From Cladorhizidae sp. MBARI D1340-BT2 (Eukaryota > Porifera > Demospongiae > Poecilosclerida > Cladorhizidae), in the NCBI GenBank assembly GCA_028752905.1, contig JAQNBH010000012.1, positions 20,115,545-20,179,544 of the forward strand: 64,000 nt of DNA, read 5' to 3'. Made by a program: the position numbers and the translations under genes. Below are positions 37,621 through 51,622 of the stretch, one piece after another (the first letter of the stretch is position 1; each line of letters begins with the position of its first letter). Below the pieces are notes generated by a model. It did not search any database and was not told where the DNA came from. It saw only the letters and a program-made list of their open reading frames with translations.

Positions 37621-40298
37621 TTTGCCCTAATTTGGTCTATATGTTTCTCATTTTCCCCCCAAATTTTTTGTTATTTTGCCGTAAAGCTCATAACTTTTCT
37701 ACACTTTACCCAAAAAAGAAATTTTTTATATTACCGGATAGCCCTTCTAATTATCTGTCTTTTGTACGTGCCAAAATTTTGAGTACTCTAAGTATTAGCA
37801 AGTTATGGTGATTTGAAGTGGTAAGGTTTGCGATCTTTCCTGGCGTTTTCCAGTTGCCAAAGCGGTGGCCTGCCAGTGAAAAACCACTACATTTATTGAT
37901 AATCTGTTGACATGTTGCAGATAAGGGCCTTCTCTATCAGTTGACAAAATCTGGGACTTTGGTCTTGTTAATTAGGGCAGTTATGACATGTTAGCTTCGT
38001 AGATTATCCACACTTCACTGAATAGACTTGATGTATAGCTATTAAGATAGGACTCTCTAAGTGCTCTCTCTTGATACCAAACATCCATATATTCTGCACA
38101 CTTCACTGTAATGGACTTGCAAGATAGGTATCTCTCAGTGTTCTCTATCTTGAGCTAAACATGTTAGCTTCATAGATTCTCCACACTTCACTGAATAGAC
38201 TTGATATAATTATAGCTCTAAAGGTAGGCCTCTCTCTGTTCTCTCTCTTGATACCAAACATCCGTATATTCTGCATACATAGAATCACAAGATAGGTTTC
38301 TCTATGTGTTCTCTATCTTGATGCTAAACAGGTTAGCTTCATAGATTCTCCACACTTCACTGTATAAACTTGATATATAGCTATTAAGATAGGTCTCTCC
38401 CTGTGCTCTCTGTTGATATCAAACATCCATAATATTCTGCACACTTCACTGTAATGGACTTGATATGATTCGAATGATAGGTTTCATTATGTGTTCTCTA
38501 TCTTGATATTTGCACTAATTTGGTCTATATGTTTCTCATTTTTTCCCCAAAAATCTTGTTATTTTGCCGTAAAGCTCATAACATTTCAACACTTTACCCA
38601 AAAAAGATAATATTTATATCACCGGATAGCCCTTCTAATTATCTGTCTTTTGTAAGTGCCAAAATTTTGAGTACTCTAAGTATTAGCAAGTTATGGTGAT
38701 TTGAAGTGGTAAGGTTTGCGATCTTTCCTGGCGTTTTCCAGTTGCCAAAGCGGTGGCCTGCCAGTGAAAAACCACTACATTTATTGATAATCTGTTGACA
38801 TGTTGCAGATAAGGGCCTTCTCTATCAGTTGACAAAATCTGGGACTTTGGTCTTGTTAATTAGGGCAGTTATGACATGTTAGCTTCGTAGATTATCCACA
38901 CTTCACTGAATAGACTTGATGTATAGCTATTAAGATAGGACTCTCTAAGTGCTCTCTCTTGATACCAAACATCCATATATTCTGCACACTTCACTGTAAT
39001 GGACTTGCAAGATAGGTATCTCTCAGTGTTCTCTATCTTGAGCTAAACATGTTAGCTTCATAGATACTCCACACTTCACTGAATAGACTTGATATATAGC
39101 TCTAAAGGTAGGCCTCTCTCTGTTCTCTCTCTTGATACCAAACATCCGTATATTCTGCATACATAGAATCACAAGATAGGTTTCTCTATGTGTTCTCTAT
39201 CTTGATGCTAAACAGGTTAGCTTCATAGATTCTCCACACTTTACTGTATAAACTTGATATATAGCAATTAAGATAGGTCTCTCCCTGTGCTCTCTGTTGA
39301 TATCAAACATCCATAATATTCTGCATACTTCACTGTAATGGACTTGATATGATTCGAATGATAGGTTTCATTATGTGTTCTCTATCTTGATATTTGCCCT
39401 AATTTGGTCTATATGTTTCTCATTTTCCCCCCAAAAATCTTGTTATTTTGCCGTAAAGCTCATAACTTTTCTACACTTTACCCAAAAAAGATAATTTTTA
39501 TATCACCGGATAGCCCTTCTAATTATCTGTCTTTTGTACGTGCCAAAATTTTGAGTACTCTAAGTATTAGCAAGTTATGGTTATTTGAAGTGGTAAGGTT
39601 TGCGATCTTTCCTGGCGTTTTCCAGTTGCCAAAGCGGTGGCCTGCCAGTGAAAAACCACTACATTTATTGATAATCTGTTGAGATGTTGCAGATAAGGGC
39701 CTTCTCTATCAGTTGACAAAATCTGGGACTTTGGTCTTGTTAATTAGGGCAGTTATGAATTGTACTCTTACTTGATGCTAAACATGTTAGCTTCGTAGAT
39801 TATCCACACTTCACTGAATAGACTTGATGTATAGCTATTAAGATAGGACTCTCTAAGTGCTCTCTCTTGATACCAAACATCCATATATTCTGCACACTTC
39901 ACTGTAATGGACTTGCAAGATAGGTATCTCTCAGTGTTCTCTATCTTGAGCTAAACATGTTAGCTTCATAGATTCTCCACACTTCACTGAATAGACTTGA
40001 TATATATAGCTCTAAAGGTAGGCCTCTCTCTGTTCTCTCTCTTGATACCAAACATCCGTATATTCTGCATACATAGAATCACAAGATAGGTTTCTCTATG
40101 TGTTCTCTATCTTGATGCTAAACAGGTTAGCTTCATAGATTCTCCACACTTCCCTGTATAAACTTGATATATAGCTATTAAGATAGGTCTCTCCCTGTGC
40201 TCTCTGTTGATATCAAACATCCATAATATTCTGCACACTTCACTGTAATGGACTTGATATGATTCGAATGATAGGTTTCATTATGTGTTCTCTATCTT

Positions 40299-40984
40299 TA
40301 TTTTTTCTTTTCTTTTTTAAACAATTTTAATATATATATATATAAACAGAATAACAAACAAACATTAACAAACAACAACAAACAAACATTAAAACAAAAA
40401 ATCTTAATACACTACTTATAAAAAATAATCGTCATTACAACTAAAGCTGGTGCCCAGCACAGCTGCAGTGTTACCTCGCTGCACGGCTACTGCAATCCGC
40501 TGGGAAAGGAAAAAGGAGGAGCGGGGATCATCCGTTTCCTGTTTGAGACGGTTGCCCAAATCTGAAAAGAAAAGACCTGCAGACTTGCCAAATGAACCAG
40601 CCGTCTCGATTCCAATTGGCACAAAAAAATGGGAGACAGCCAAAGAGGAGTATTTTATTCTCTTACGGTATTCGGCATTGCTTGCCACCGAGCCAGGGCC
40701 ATCAGAAGACAAGGAGGCGTAGGAGGGAGCGAAGGTGTCTACAATTGTAGCGTCCCATACCAAAATACGCCCATTTTTCCAGGGAATGACGGAAGCCCCA
40801 TCCGGACGCTTACCATCAGAACGTGACAAGCCCGGAGGCTCCAGGTGCGAGGGAACCTTGATGGCTGCCAAGGATCGCCGGATGATCTCATTCACTTCCC
40901 CGTGTCTGGAATGACGCCCTTGGCTGTACTTACAACTGAGGCCGTGTGTGCCGTACTTGTCAACATTAAGACCACACAAATGAC
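40299..40984 (-). mobile_element. Retrotransposon remnant, copy 6
   Basis: It is 686 bp with the same junctions and the copy 2 haplotype. It is only 3365 bp from copy 5. The preceding protomer has ATATATATAGCTC (+2 bp), accounting for the 1593-bp spacing. Confidence 0.75.
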
Positions 40985-40985
40985 A
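40416..40985 (-). pseudogene. Zinc knuckle + probable RLE fragment, copy 6
   Basis: The frame is open to the TAA at 40416-40418; N5, H26, P152; no ATG. Both insert and downstream flank (CCCCCCAAATTTTTTG, TATATTACC) match copy 5, consistent with a local 3.4-kb duplication. Confidence 0.63.
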
Positions 40986-42758
40986 TTTGCCCTAATTTGG
41001 TCTATATGTTTCTCATTTTCCCCCCAAATTTTTTGTTATTTTGCCGTAAAGCTCATAACTTTTCTACACTTTACCCAAAAAAGAAATTTTTTATATTACC
41101 GGATAGCCCTTCTAATTATCTGTCTTTTGTACGTGCCAAAATTTTGAGTACTCTAAGTATTAGCAAGTTATGGTGATTTGAAGTGGTAAGGTTTGCGATC
41201 TTTCCTGGCGTTTTCCAGTTGCCAAAGCGGTGGCCTGCCAGTGAAAAACCACTACATTTATTGATAATCTGTTGACATGTTGCAGATAAGGGCCTTCTCT
41301 ATCAGTTGACAAAATCTGGGACTTTGGTCTTGTTAATTAGGGCAGTTATGACATGTTAGCTTCGTAGATTATCCACACTTCACTGAATAGACTTGATGTA
41401 TAGCTATTAAGATAGGACTCTCTAAGTGCTCTCTCTTGATACCAAACATCCATATATTCTGCACACTTCACTGTAATGGACTTGCAAGATAGGTATCTCT
41501 CAGTGTTCTCTATCTTGAGCTAAACATGTTAGCTTCATAGATTCTCCACACTTCACTGAATAGACTTGATATAATTATAGCTCTAAAGGTAGGCCTCTCT
41601 CTGTTCTCTCTCTTGATACCAAACATCCGTATATTCTGCATACATAGAATCACAAGATAGGTTTCTCTATGTGTTCTCTATCTTGATGCTAAACAGGTTA
41701 GCTTCATAGATTCTCCACACTTCACTGTATAAACTTGATATATAGCTATTAAGATAGGTCTCTCCCTGTGCTCTCTGTTGATATCAAACATCCATAATAT
41801 TCTGCACACTTCACTGTAATGGACTTGATATGATTCGAATGATAGGTTTCATTATGTGTTCTCTATCTTGATATTTGCCCTAATTTGGTCTATATGTTTC
41901 TCATTTTTTCCCCAAAAATCTTGTTATTTTGCCGTAAAGCTCATAACATTTCAACACTTTACCCAAAAAAGATAATATTTATATCACCGGATAGCCCTTC
42001 TAATTATCTGTCTTTTGTAAGTGCCAAAATTTTGAGTACTCTAAGTATTAGCAAGTTATGGTGATTTGAAGTGGTAAGGTTTGCGATCTTTCCTGGCGTT
42101 TTCCAGTTGCCAAAGCGGTGGCCTGCCAGTGAAAAACCACTACATTTATTGATAATCTGTTGACATGTTGCAGATAAGGGCCTTCTCTATCAGTTGACAA
42201 AATCTGGGACTTTGGTCTTGTTAATTAGGGCAGTTATGACATGTTAGCTTCGTAGATTATCCACACTTCACTGAATAGACTTGATGTATAGCTATTAAGA
42301 TAGGACTCTCTAAGTGCTCTCTCTTGATACCAAACATCCATATATTCTGCACACTTCACTGTAATGGACTTGCAAGATAGGTATCTCTCAGTGTTCTCTA
42401 TCTTGAGCTAAACATGTTAGCTTCATAGATTCTCCACACTTCACTGAATAGACTTGATATATAGCTCTAAAGGTAGGCCTCTCTCTGTTCTCTCTCTTGA
42501 TACCAAACATCCGTATATTCTGCATACATAGAATCACAAGATAGGTTTCTCTATGTGTTCTCTATCTTGATGCTAAACAGGTTAGCTTCATAGATTCTCC
42601 ACACTTCACTGTATAAACTTGATATATAGCTATTAAGATAGGTCTCTCCCTGTGCTCTCTGTTGATATCAAACATCCATAATATTCTGCATACTTCACTG
42701 TAATGGACTTGATATGATTCGAATGATAGGTTTCATTATGTGTTCTCTATCTTGATAT

Positions 42759-45700
42759 TTGCCCTAATTTGGTCTATATGTTTCTCATTTTTCCCCCAAA
42801 AATCTTGTTATTTTGCCGTAAAGCTCATAACTTTTCTACACTTTACCCAAAAAAGAAATTTTTTATATCACCGGATAGCCCTTCTAATTATCTGTCTTTT
42901 GTACGTGCCAAAATTTTGACTACTCTAAGTATTAGCAAGTTATGGCGATTTGAAGTGGTAAGGTTTGCGATCTTTCCTGGCGTTTTCCAGTTGCCAAAGC
43001 GGTGGCCTGCCAGTGAAAAACCACTACATTTATTGATAATCTGTTGACATGTTGCAGATAAGGGCCTTCTCTATCAGTTGACAAAATCTGGGACTTTGGT
43101 CTTGTTAATTAGGGCAGTTATGACATGTTAGCTTCGTAGATTATCCACACTTCACTGAATAGACTTGATGTATAGCTATTAAGATAGGACTCTCTAAGTG
43201 CTCTCTCTTGATACCAAACATCCATATATTCTGCACACTTCACTGTAATGGACTTGCAAGATAGGTATATCTCAGTGTTCTCTATCTTGAGCTAAACATG
43301 TTAGGTTCATAGATTCTCCACACTTCACTGAATAGACTTGATATAATTATAGCTCTAAAGGTAGGCCTCTCTCTGTTCTCTCTCTTGATACCAAACATCC
43401 GTATATTCTGCATACATAGAATCACAAGATAGGTTTCTCTATGTGTTCTCTATCTTGATGCTAAACAGGTTAGCTTCATAGATTCTCCACACTTCCCTGT
43501 ATAAACTTGATATATAGCTATTAAGATAGGTCTCTCCCTGTGCTCTCTGTTGATATCAAACATCCATAATATTCTGCACACTTCACTGTAATGGACTTGA
43601 TATGATTCGAATGATAGGTTTCATTATGTGTTCTCTATCTTGATATTTGCCCTAATTTGGTCTATATGTTTCTCATTTTCCCCCCAGAAATCTTGTTATT
43701 TTGCCGTAAAGCTCATAACTTTTCTACACTTTACCCAAAAAAGATAATTTTTATATCACCGGATAGCCCTTCTAATTATCTGTCTTTTGTACGTGCCAAA
43801 ATTTTGAGTACTCTAAGTATTAGCAAGTTATGGTGATTTGAAGTGGTAAGGTTTGCGATCTTTCCTGGCGTTTTCCAGTTGCCAAAGCGGTGGCCTGCCA
43901 GTGAAAAACCACTACATTTATTGATAATCTGTTGACATGTTGCAGATAAGGGCCTTCTCTATCAGTTGACAAAATCTGGGACTTTGGTCTTGTTAATTAG
44001 GGCAGTTATGACATGTTAGCTTCGTAGATTATCCACACTTCACTGAATAGACTTGATGTATAGCTATTAAGATAGGACTCTCTAAGTGCTCTCTCTTGAT
44101 ACCAAACATCCATATATTCTGCACACTTCACTGTAATGGACTTGCAAGATAGGTATCTCTCAGTGTTCTCTATCTTGAGCTAAACATGTTAGCTTCATAG
44201 ATTCTCCACACTTCACTGAATAGACTTGATATAATTATAGCTCTAAAGGTAGGCCTCTCTCTGTTCTCTCTCTTGATACCAAACATCCGTATATTCTGCA
44301 TACATAGAATCACAAGATAGGTTTCTCTATGTGTTCTCTATCTTGATGCTAAACAGGTTAGCTTCATAGATTCTCCACACTTCACTGTATAAACTTGATA
44401 TATAGCTATTAAGATAGGTCTCTCCCTGTGCTCTCTGTTGATATCAAACATCCATAATATTCTGCACACTTCACTGTAATGGACTTGATATGATTCGAAT
44501 GATAGGTTTCATTATGTGTTCTCTATCTTGATATTTGCCCTAATTTGGTCTATATGTTTCTCATTTTTTCCCCAAAAATCTTGTTATTTTGCCGTAAAGC
44601 TCATAACATTTCAACACTTTACCCAAAAAAGATAATATTTATATTACCGGATAGCCCTTCTAATTATCTGTCTTTTGTAAGTGCCAAAATTTTGAGTACT
44701 CTAAGTATTAGCAAGTTATGGTGATTTGAAGTGGTAAGGTTTGCGATCTTTCCTGGCGTTTTCCAGTTGCCAAAGCGGTGGCCTGCCAGTGAAAAACCAC
44801 TACATTTATTGATAATCTGTTGACATGTTGCAGATAAGGGCCTTCTCTATCAGTTGACAAAATCTGGGACTTTGGTCTTGTTAATTAGGGCAGTTATGAC
44901 ATGTTAGCTTCGTAGATTATCCACACTTCACTGAATAGACTTGATGTATAGCTATTAAGATAGGACTCTCTAAGTGCTCTCTCTTGATACCAAACATCCA
45001 TATATTCTGCACACTTCACTGTAATGGACTTGCAAGATAGGTATCTCTCAGTGTTCTCTATCTTGAGCTAAACATGTTAGCTTCATAGATTCTCCACACT
45101 TCACTGAATAGACTTGATATATAGCTCTAAAGGTAGGCCTCTCTCTGTTCTCTCTCTTGATACCAAACATCCGTATATTCTGCATACATAGAATCACAAG
45201 ATAGGTTTCTCTATGTGTTCTCTATCTTGATGCTAAACAGGTTAGCTTCATAGATTCTCCACACTTCACTGTATAAACTTGATATATAGCTATTAAGATA
45301 GGTCTCTCCCTGTGCTCTCTGTTGATATCAAACATCCATAATATTCTGCATACTTCACTGTAATGGACTTGATATGATTCGAATGATAGGTTTCATTATG
45401 TGTTCTCTATCTTGATATTTGCCCTAATTTGGTCTATATGTTTCTCATTTTTCCCCCCAAAATCTTGTTATTTTGCCGTAAAGCTCATAACTTTTCTACA
45501 CTTTACCCAAAAAAGAAATTTTTTATATCACCGGATAGCCCTTCTAATTATCTGTCTTTTGTACGTGCCAAAATTTTGACTACTCTAAGTATTAGCAAGT
45601 TATGGCGATTTGAAGTGGTAAGGTTTGCGATCTTTCCTGGCGTTTTCCAGTTGCCAAAGCGGTGGCCTGCCAGTGAAAAACCACTACATTTATTGATAAT

Positions 45701-47190
45701 CTGTTGACATGTTGCAGATAAGGGCCTTCTCTATCAGTTGACAAAATCTGGGACTTTGGTCTTGTTAATTAGGGCAGTTATGACATGTTAGCTTCGTAGA
45801 TTATCCACACTTCACTGAATAGACTTGATGTATAGCTATTAAGATAGGACTCTCTAAGTGCTCTCTCTTGATACCAAACATCCATATATTCTGCACACTT
45901 CACTGTAATGGACTTGCAAGATAGGTATATCTCAGTGTTCTCTATCTTGAGCTAAACATGTTAGGTTCATAGATTCTCCACACTTCACTGAATAGACTTG
46001 ATATAATTATAGCTCTAAAGGTAGGCCTCTCTCTGTTCTCTCTCTTGATACCAAACATCCGTATATTCTGCATACATAGAATCACAAGATAGGTTTCTCT
46101 ATGTGTTCTCTATCTTGATGCTAAACAGGTTAGCTTCATAGATTCTCCACACTTCCCTGTATAAACTTGATATATAGCTATTAAGATAGGTCTCTCCCTG
46201 TGCTCTCTGTTGATATCAAACATCCATAATATTCTGCACACTTCACTGTAATGGACTTGATATGATTCGAATGATAGGTTTCATTATGTGTTCTCTATCT
46301 TGATATTTGCCCTAATTTGGTCTATATGTTTCTCATTTTCCCCCCAGAAATCTTGTTATTTTGCCGTAAAGCTCATAACTTTTCTACACTTTACCCAAAA
46401 AAGATAATTTTTATATCACCGGATAGCCCTTCTAATTATCTGTCTTTTGTACGTGCCAAAATTTTGAGTACTCTAAGTATTAGCAAGTTATGGTGATTTG
46501 AAGTGGTAAGGTTTGCGATCTTTCCTGGCGTTTTCCAGTTGCCAAAGCGGTGGCCTGCCAGTGAAAAACCACTACATTTATTGATAATCTGTTGACATGT
46601 TGCAGATAAGGGCCTTCTCTATCAGTTGACAAAATCTGGGACTTTGGTCTTGTTAATTAGGGCAGTTATGACATGTTAGCTTCGTAGATTATCCACACTT
46701 CACTGAATAGACTTGATGTATAGCTATTAAGATAGGACTCTCTAAGTGCTCTCTCTTGATACCAAACATCCATATATTCTGCACACTTCACTGTAATGGA
46801 CTTGCAAGATAGGTATCTCTCAGTGTTCTCTATCTTGAGCTAAACATGTTAGCTTCATAGATTCTCCACACTTCACTGAATAGACTTGATATATAGCTCT
46901 AAAGGTAGGCCTCTCTCTGTTCTCTCTCTTGATACCAAACATCCGTATATTCTGCATACATAGAATCACAAGATAGGTTTCTCTATGTGTTCTCTATCTT
47001 GATGCTAAACAGGTTAGCTTCATAGATTCTCCACACTTCCCTGTATAAACTTGATATATAGCTATTAAGATAGGTCTCTCCCTGTGCTCTCTGTTGATAT
47101 CAAACATCCATAATATTCTGCACACTTCACTGTAATGGACTTGATATTATTCGAATGATAGGTTTCATTATGTGTTCTCTATCTTGATAT
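42759..47190. repeat. 4432-bp tandem duplication, first copy
   Basis: Monomer spacings 888, 888, 884, 888, 884 are repeated exactly in the next segment. Monomers with GACTACTC and TATGGCGATTTG occur at 42759 and 45419 here and at 47191 and 49851 in the second copy, each exactly 4432 bp on. The first few tens of bases differ (CATTTTTCCCCCAAAAATC against CATTTTCCCCCCCAAAATC), so the exchange point lies inside the TIR block. Confidence 0.87.
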
Positions 47191-50100
47191 TTGCCCTAAT
47201 TTGGTCTATATGTTTCTCATTTTCCCCCCCAAAATCTTGTTATTTTGCCGTAAAGCTCATAACTTTTCTACACTTTACCCAAAAAAGAAATTTTTTATAT
47301 CACCGGATAGCCCTTCTAATTATCTGTCTTTTGTACGTGCCAAAATTTTGACTACTCTAAGTATTAGCAAGTTATGGCGATTTGAAGTGGTAAGGTTTGC
47401 GATCTTTCCTGGCGTTTTCCAGTTGCCAAAGCGGTGGCCTGCCAGTGAAAAACCACTACATTTATTGATAATCTGTTGACATGTTGCAGATAAGGGCCTT
47501 CTCTATCAGTTGACAAAATCTGGGACTTTGGTCTTGTTAATTAGGGCAGTTATGACATGTTAGCTTCGTAGATTATCCACACTTCACTGAATAGACTTGA
47601 TGTATAGCTATTAAGATAGGACTCTCTAAGTGCTCTCTCTTGATACCAAACATCCATATATTCTGCACACTTCACTGTAATGGACTTGCAAGATAGGTAT
47701 ATCTCAGTGTTCTCTATCTTGAGCTAAACATGTTAGGTTCATAGATTCTCCACACTTCACTGAATAGACTTGATATAATTATAGCTCTAAAGGTAGGCCT
47801 CTCTCTGTTCTCTCTCTTGATACCAAACATCCGTATATTCTGCATACATAGAATCACAAGATAGGTTTCTCTATGTGTTCTCTATCTTGATGCTAAACAG
47901 GTTAGCTTCATAGATTCTCCACACTTCCCTGTATAAACTTGATATATAGCTATTAAGATAGGTCTCTCCCTGTGCTCTCTGTTGATATCAAACATCCATA
48001 ATATTCTGCACACTTCACTGTAATGGACTTGATATGATTCGAATGATAGGTTTCATTATGTGTTCTCTATCTTGATATTTGCCCTAATTTGGTCTATATG
48101 TTTCTCATTTTCCCCCCAGAAATCTTGTTATTTTGCCGTAAAGCTCATAACTTTTCTACACTTTACCCAAAAAAGATAATTTTTATATCACCGGATAGCC
48201 CTTCTAATTATCTGTCTTTTGTACGTGCCAAAATTTTGAGTACTCTAAGTATTAGCAAGTTATGGTGATTTGAAGTGGTAAGGTTTGCGATCTTTCCTGG
48301 CGTTTTCCAGTTGCCAAAGCGGTGGCCTGCCAGTGAAAAACCACTACATTTATTGATAATCTGTTGACATGTTGCAGATAAGGGCCTTCTCTATCAGTTG
48401 ACAAAATCTGGGACTTTGGTCTTGTTAATTAGGGCAGTTATGACATGTTAGCTTCGTAGATTATCCACACTTCACTGAATAGACTTGATGTATAGCTATT
48501 AAGATAGGACTCTCTAAGTGCTCTCTCTTGATACCAAACATCCATATATTCTGCACACTTCACTGTAATGGACTTGCAAGATAGGTATCTCTCAGTGTTC
48601 TCTATCTTGAGCTAAACATGTTAGCTTCATAGATTCTCCACACTTCACTGAATAGACTTGATATAATTATAGCTCTAAAGGTAGGCCTCTCTCTGTTCTC
48701 TCTCTTGATACCAAACATCCGTATATTCTGCATACATAGAATCACAAGATAGGTTTCTCTATGTGTTCTCTATCTTGATGCTAAACAGGTTAGCTTCATA
48801 GATTCTCCACACTTCACTGTATAAACTTGATATATAGCTATTAAGATAGGTCTCTCCCTGTGCTCTCTGTTGATATCAAACATCCATAATATTCTGCACA
48901 CTTCACTGTAATGGACTTGATATGATTCGAATGATAGGTTTCATTATGTGTTCTCTATCTTGATATTTGCCCTAATTTGGTCTATATGTTTCTCATTTTT
49001 TCCCCAAAAATCTTGTTATTTTGCCGTAAAGCTCATAACATTTCAACACTTTACCCAAAAAAGATAATATTTATATTACCGGATAGCCCTTCTAATTATC
49101 TGTCTTTTGTAAGTGCCAAAATTTTGAGTACTCTAAGTATTAGCAAGTTATGGTGATTTGAAGTGGTAAGGTTTGCGATCTTTCCTGGCGTTTTCCAGTT
49201 GCCAAAGCGGTGGCCTGCCAGTGAAAAACCACTACATTTATTGATAATCTGTTGACATGTTGCAGATAAGGGCCTTCTCTATCAGTTGACAAAATCTGGG
49301 ACTTTGGTCTTGTTAATTAGGGCAGTTATGACATGTTAGCTTCGTAGATTATCCACACTTCACTGAATAGACTTGATGTATAGCTATTAAGATAGGACTC
49401 TCTAAGTGCTCTCTCTTGATACCAAACATCCATATATTCTGCACACTTCACTGTAATGGACTTGCAAGATAGGTATCTCTCAGTGTTCTCTATCTTGAGC
49501 TAAACATGTTAGCTTCATAGATTCTCCACACTTCACTGAATAGACTTGATATATAGCTCTAAAGGTAGGCCTCTCTCTGTTCTCTCTCTTGATACCAAAC
49601 ATCCGTATATTCTGCATACATAGAATCACAAGATAGGTTTCTCTATGTGTTCTCTATCTTGATGCTAAACAGGTTAGCTTCATAGATTCTCCACACTTCA
49701 CTGTATAAACTTGATATATAGCTATTAAGATAGGTCTCTCCCTGTGCTCTCTGTTGATATCAAACATCCATAATATTCTGCATACTTCACTGTAATGGAC
49801 TTGATATGATTCGAATGATAGGTTTCATTATGTGTTCTCTATCTTGATATTTGCCCTAATTTGGTCTATATGTTTCTCATTTTTCCCCCCAAAATCTTGT
49901 TATTTTGCCGTAAAGCTCATAACTTTTCTACACTTTACCCAAAAAAGAAATTTTTTATATCACCGGATAGCCCTTCTAATTATCTGTCTTTTGTACGTGC
50001 CAAAATTTTGACTACTCTAAGTATTAGCAAGTTATGGCGATTTGAAGTGGTAAGGTTTGCGATCTTTCCTGGCGTTTTCCAGTTGCCAAAGCGGTGGCCT

Positions 50101-51622
50101 GCCAGTGAAAAACCACTACATTTATTGATAATCTGTTGACATGTTGCAGATAAGGGCCTTCTCTATCAGTTGACAAAATCTGGGACTTTGGTCTTGTTAA
50201 TTAGGGCAGTTATGACATGTTAGCTTCGTAGATTATCCACACTTCACTGAATAGACTTGATGTATAGCTATTAAGATAGGACTCTCTAAGTGCTCTCTCT
50301 TGATACCAAACATCCATATATTCTGCACACTTCACTGTAATGGACTTGCAAGATAGGTATATCTCAGTGTTCTCTATCTTGAGCTAAACATGTTAGGTTC
50401 ATAGATTCTCCACACTTCACTGAATAGACTTGATATAATTATAGCTCTAAAGGTAGGCCTCTCTCTGTTCTCTCTCTTGATACCAAACATCCGTATATTC
50501 TGCATACATAGAATCACAAGATAGGTTTCTCTATGTGTTCTCTATCTTGATGCTAAACAGGTTAGCTTCATAGATTCTCCACACTTCCCTGTATAAACTT
50601 GATATATAGCTATTAAGATAGGTCTCTCCCTGTGCTCTCTGTTGATATCAAACATCCATAATATTCTGCACACTTCACTGTAATGGACTTGATATGATTC
50701 GAATGATAGGTTTCATTATGTGTTCTCTATCTTGATATTTGCCCTAATTTGGTCTATATGTTTCTCATTTTCCCCCCAGAAATCTTGTTATTTTGCCGTA
50801 AAGCTCATAACTTTTCTACACTTTACCCAAAAAAGATAATTTTTATATCACCGGATAGCCCTTCTAATTATCTGTCTTTTGTACGTGCCAAAATTTTGAG
50901 TACTCTAAGTATTAGCAAGTTATGGTGATTTGAAGTGGTAAGGTTTGCGATCTTTCCTGGCGTTTTCCAGTTGCCAAAGCGGTGGCCTGCCAGTGAAAAA
51001 CCACTACATTTATTGATAATCTGTTGACATGTTGCAGATAAGGGCCTTCTCTATCAGTTGACAAAATCTGGGACTTTGGTCTTGTTAATTAGGGCAGTTA
51101 TGACATGTTAGCTTCGTAGATTATCCACACTTCACTGAATAGACTTGATGTATAGCTATTAAGATAGGACTCTCTAAGTGCTCTCTCTTGATACCAAACA
51201 TCCATATATTCTGCACACTTCACTGTAATGGACTTGCAAGATAGGTATCTCTCAGTGTTCTCTATCTTGAGCTAAACATGTTAGCTTCATAGATTCTCCA
51301 CACTTCACTGAATAGACTTGATATATAGCTCTAAAGGTAGGCCTCTCTCTGTTCTCTCTCTTGATACCAAACATCCGTATATTCTGCATACATAGAATCA
51401 CAAGATAGGTTTCTCTATGTGTTCTCTATCTTGATGCTAAACAGGTTAGCTTCATAGATTCTCCACACTTCCCTGTATAAACTTGATATATAGCTATTAA
51501 GATAGGTCTCTCCCTGTGCTCTCTGTTGATATCAAACATCCATAATATTCTGCACACTTCACTGTAATGGACTTGATATTATTCGAATGATAGGTTTCAT
51601 TATGTGTTCTCTATCTTGATAT
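47191..51622. repeat. 4432-bp tandem duplication, second copy
   Basis: This is the second copy, sharing GTATATCTCAG with GTTAGGTTC (near 47699 and 50360) and TATATTACC with ACATTTCAACAC (near 49036) with the first. Its last part, from 49851, is also the start of the first 3564-bp copy, so the two duplications overlap. Confidence 0.87.

Larger units (their letters stand above)
20584..37621. repeat. Super-repeat, alpha-2 + beta-2 (17,038 bp)
   Basis: Second copy of the alpha-beta pair, with the same order of length classes and the same element haplotypes at matching places (copy 3 like copy 1, copy 4 like copy 2). The pattern does not continue intact after 37622. Confidence 0.85.
29806..37621. 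repeat. Higher-order unit beta-2 (7,816 bp)
   Basis: Anchors are 29806, 30694, 31579, 32467, 33355, 34239, 35123 and 36031. It has the beta-1 order with one fewer 888-bp monomer. Private changes include CTCTTTCTTAATACC (about 32920), AGCTCTTAAGG (about 33943) and GATAGGGTTCTC (about 34020). Confidence 0.88.
37622..40986. repeat. Short higher-order unit (3,365 bp)
   Basis: It has only three monomers (anchors 37622, 38510 and 39394), the last carrying remnant copy 6. The second has the variant set TTTGCACTAATT, ACATTTCAACAC and GTAAGTGCC (ACATTTCAACAC also at 41947, 44607 and 49036). The third reads TATGGTTATTTG near 39578. The unit looks like a beta unit that lost about five internal monomers by unequal exchange. 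Confidence 0.85.
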
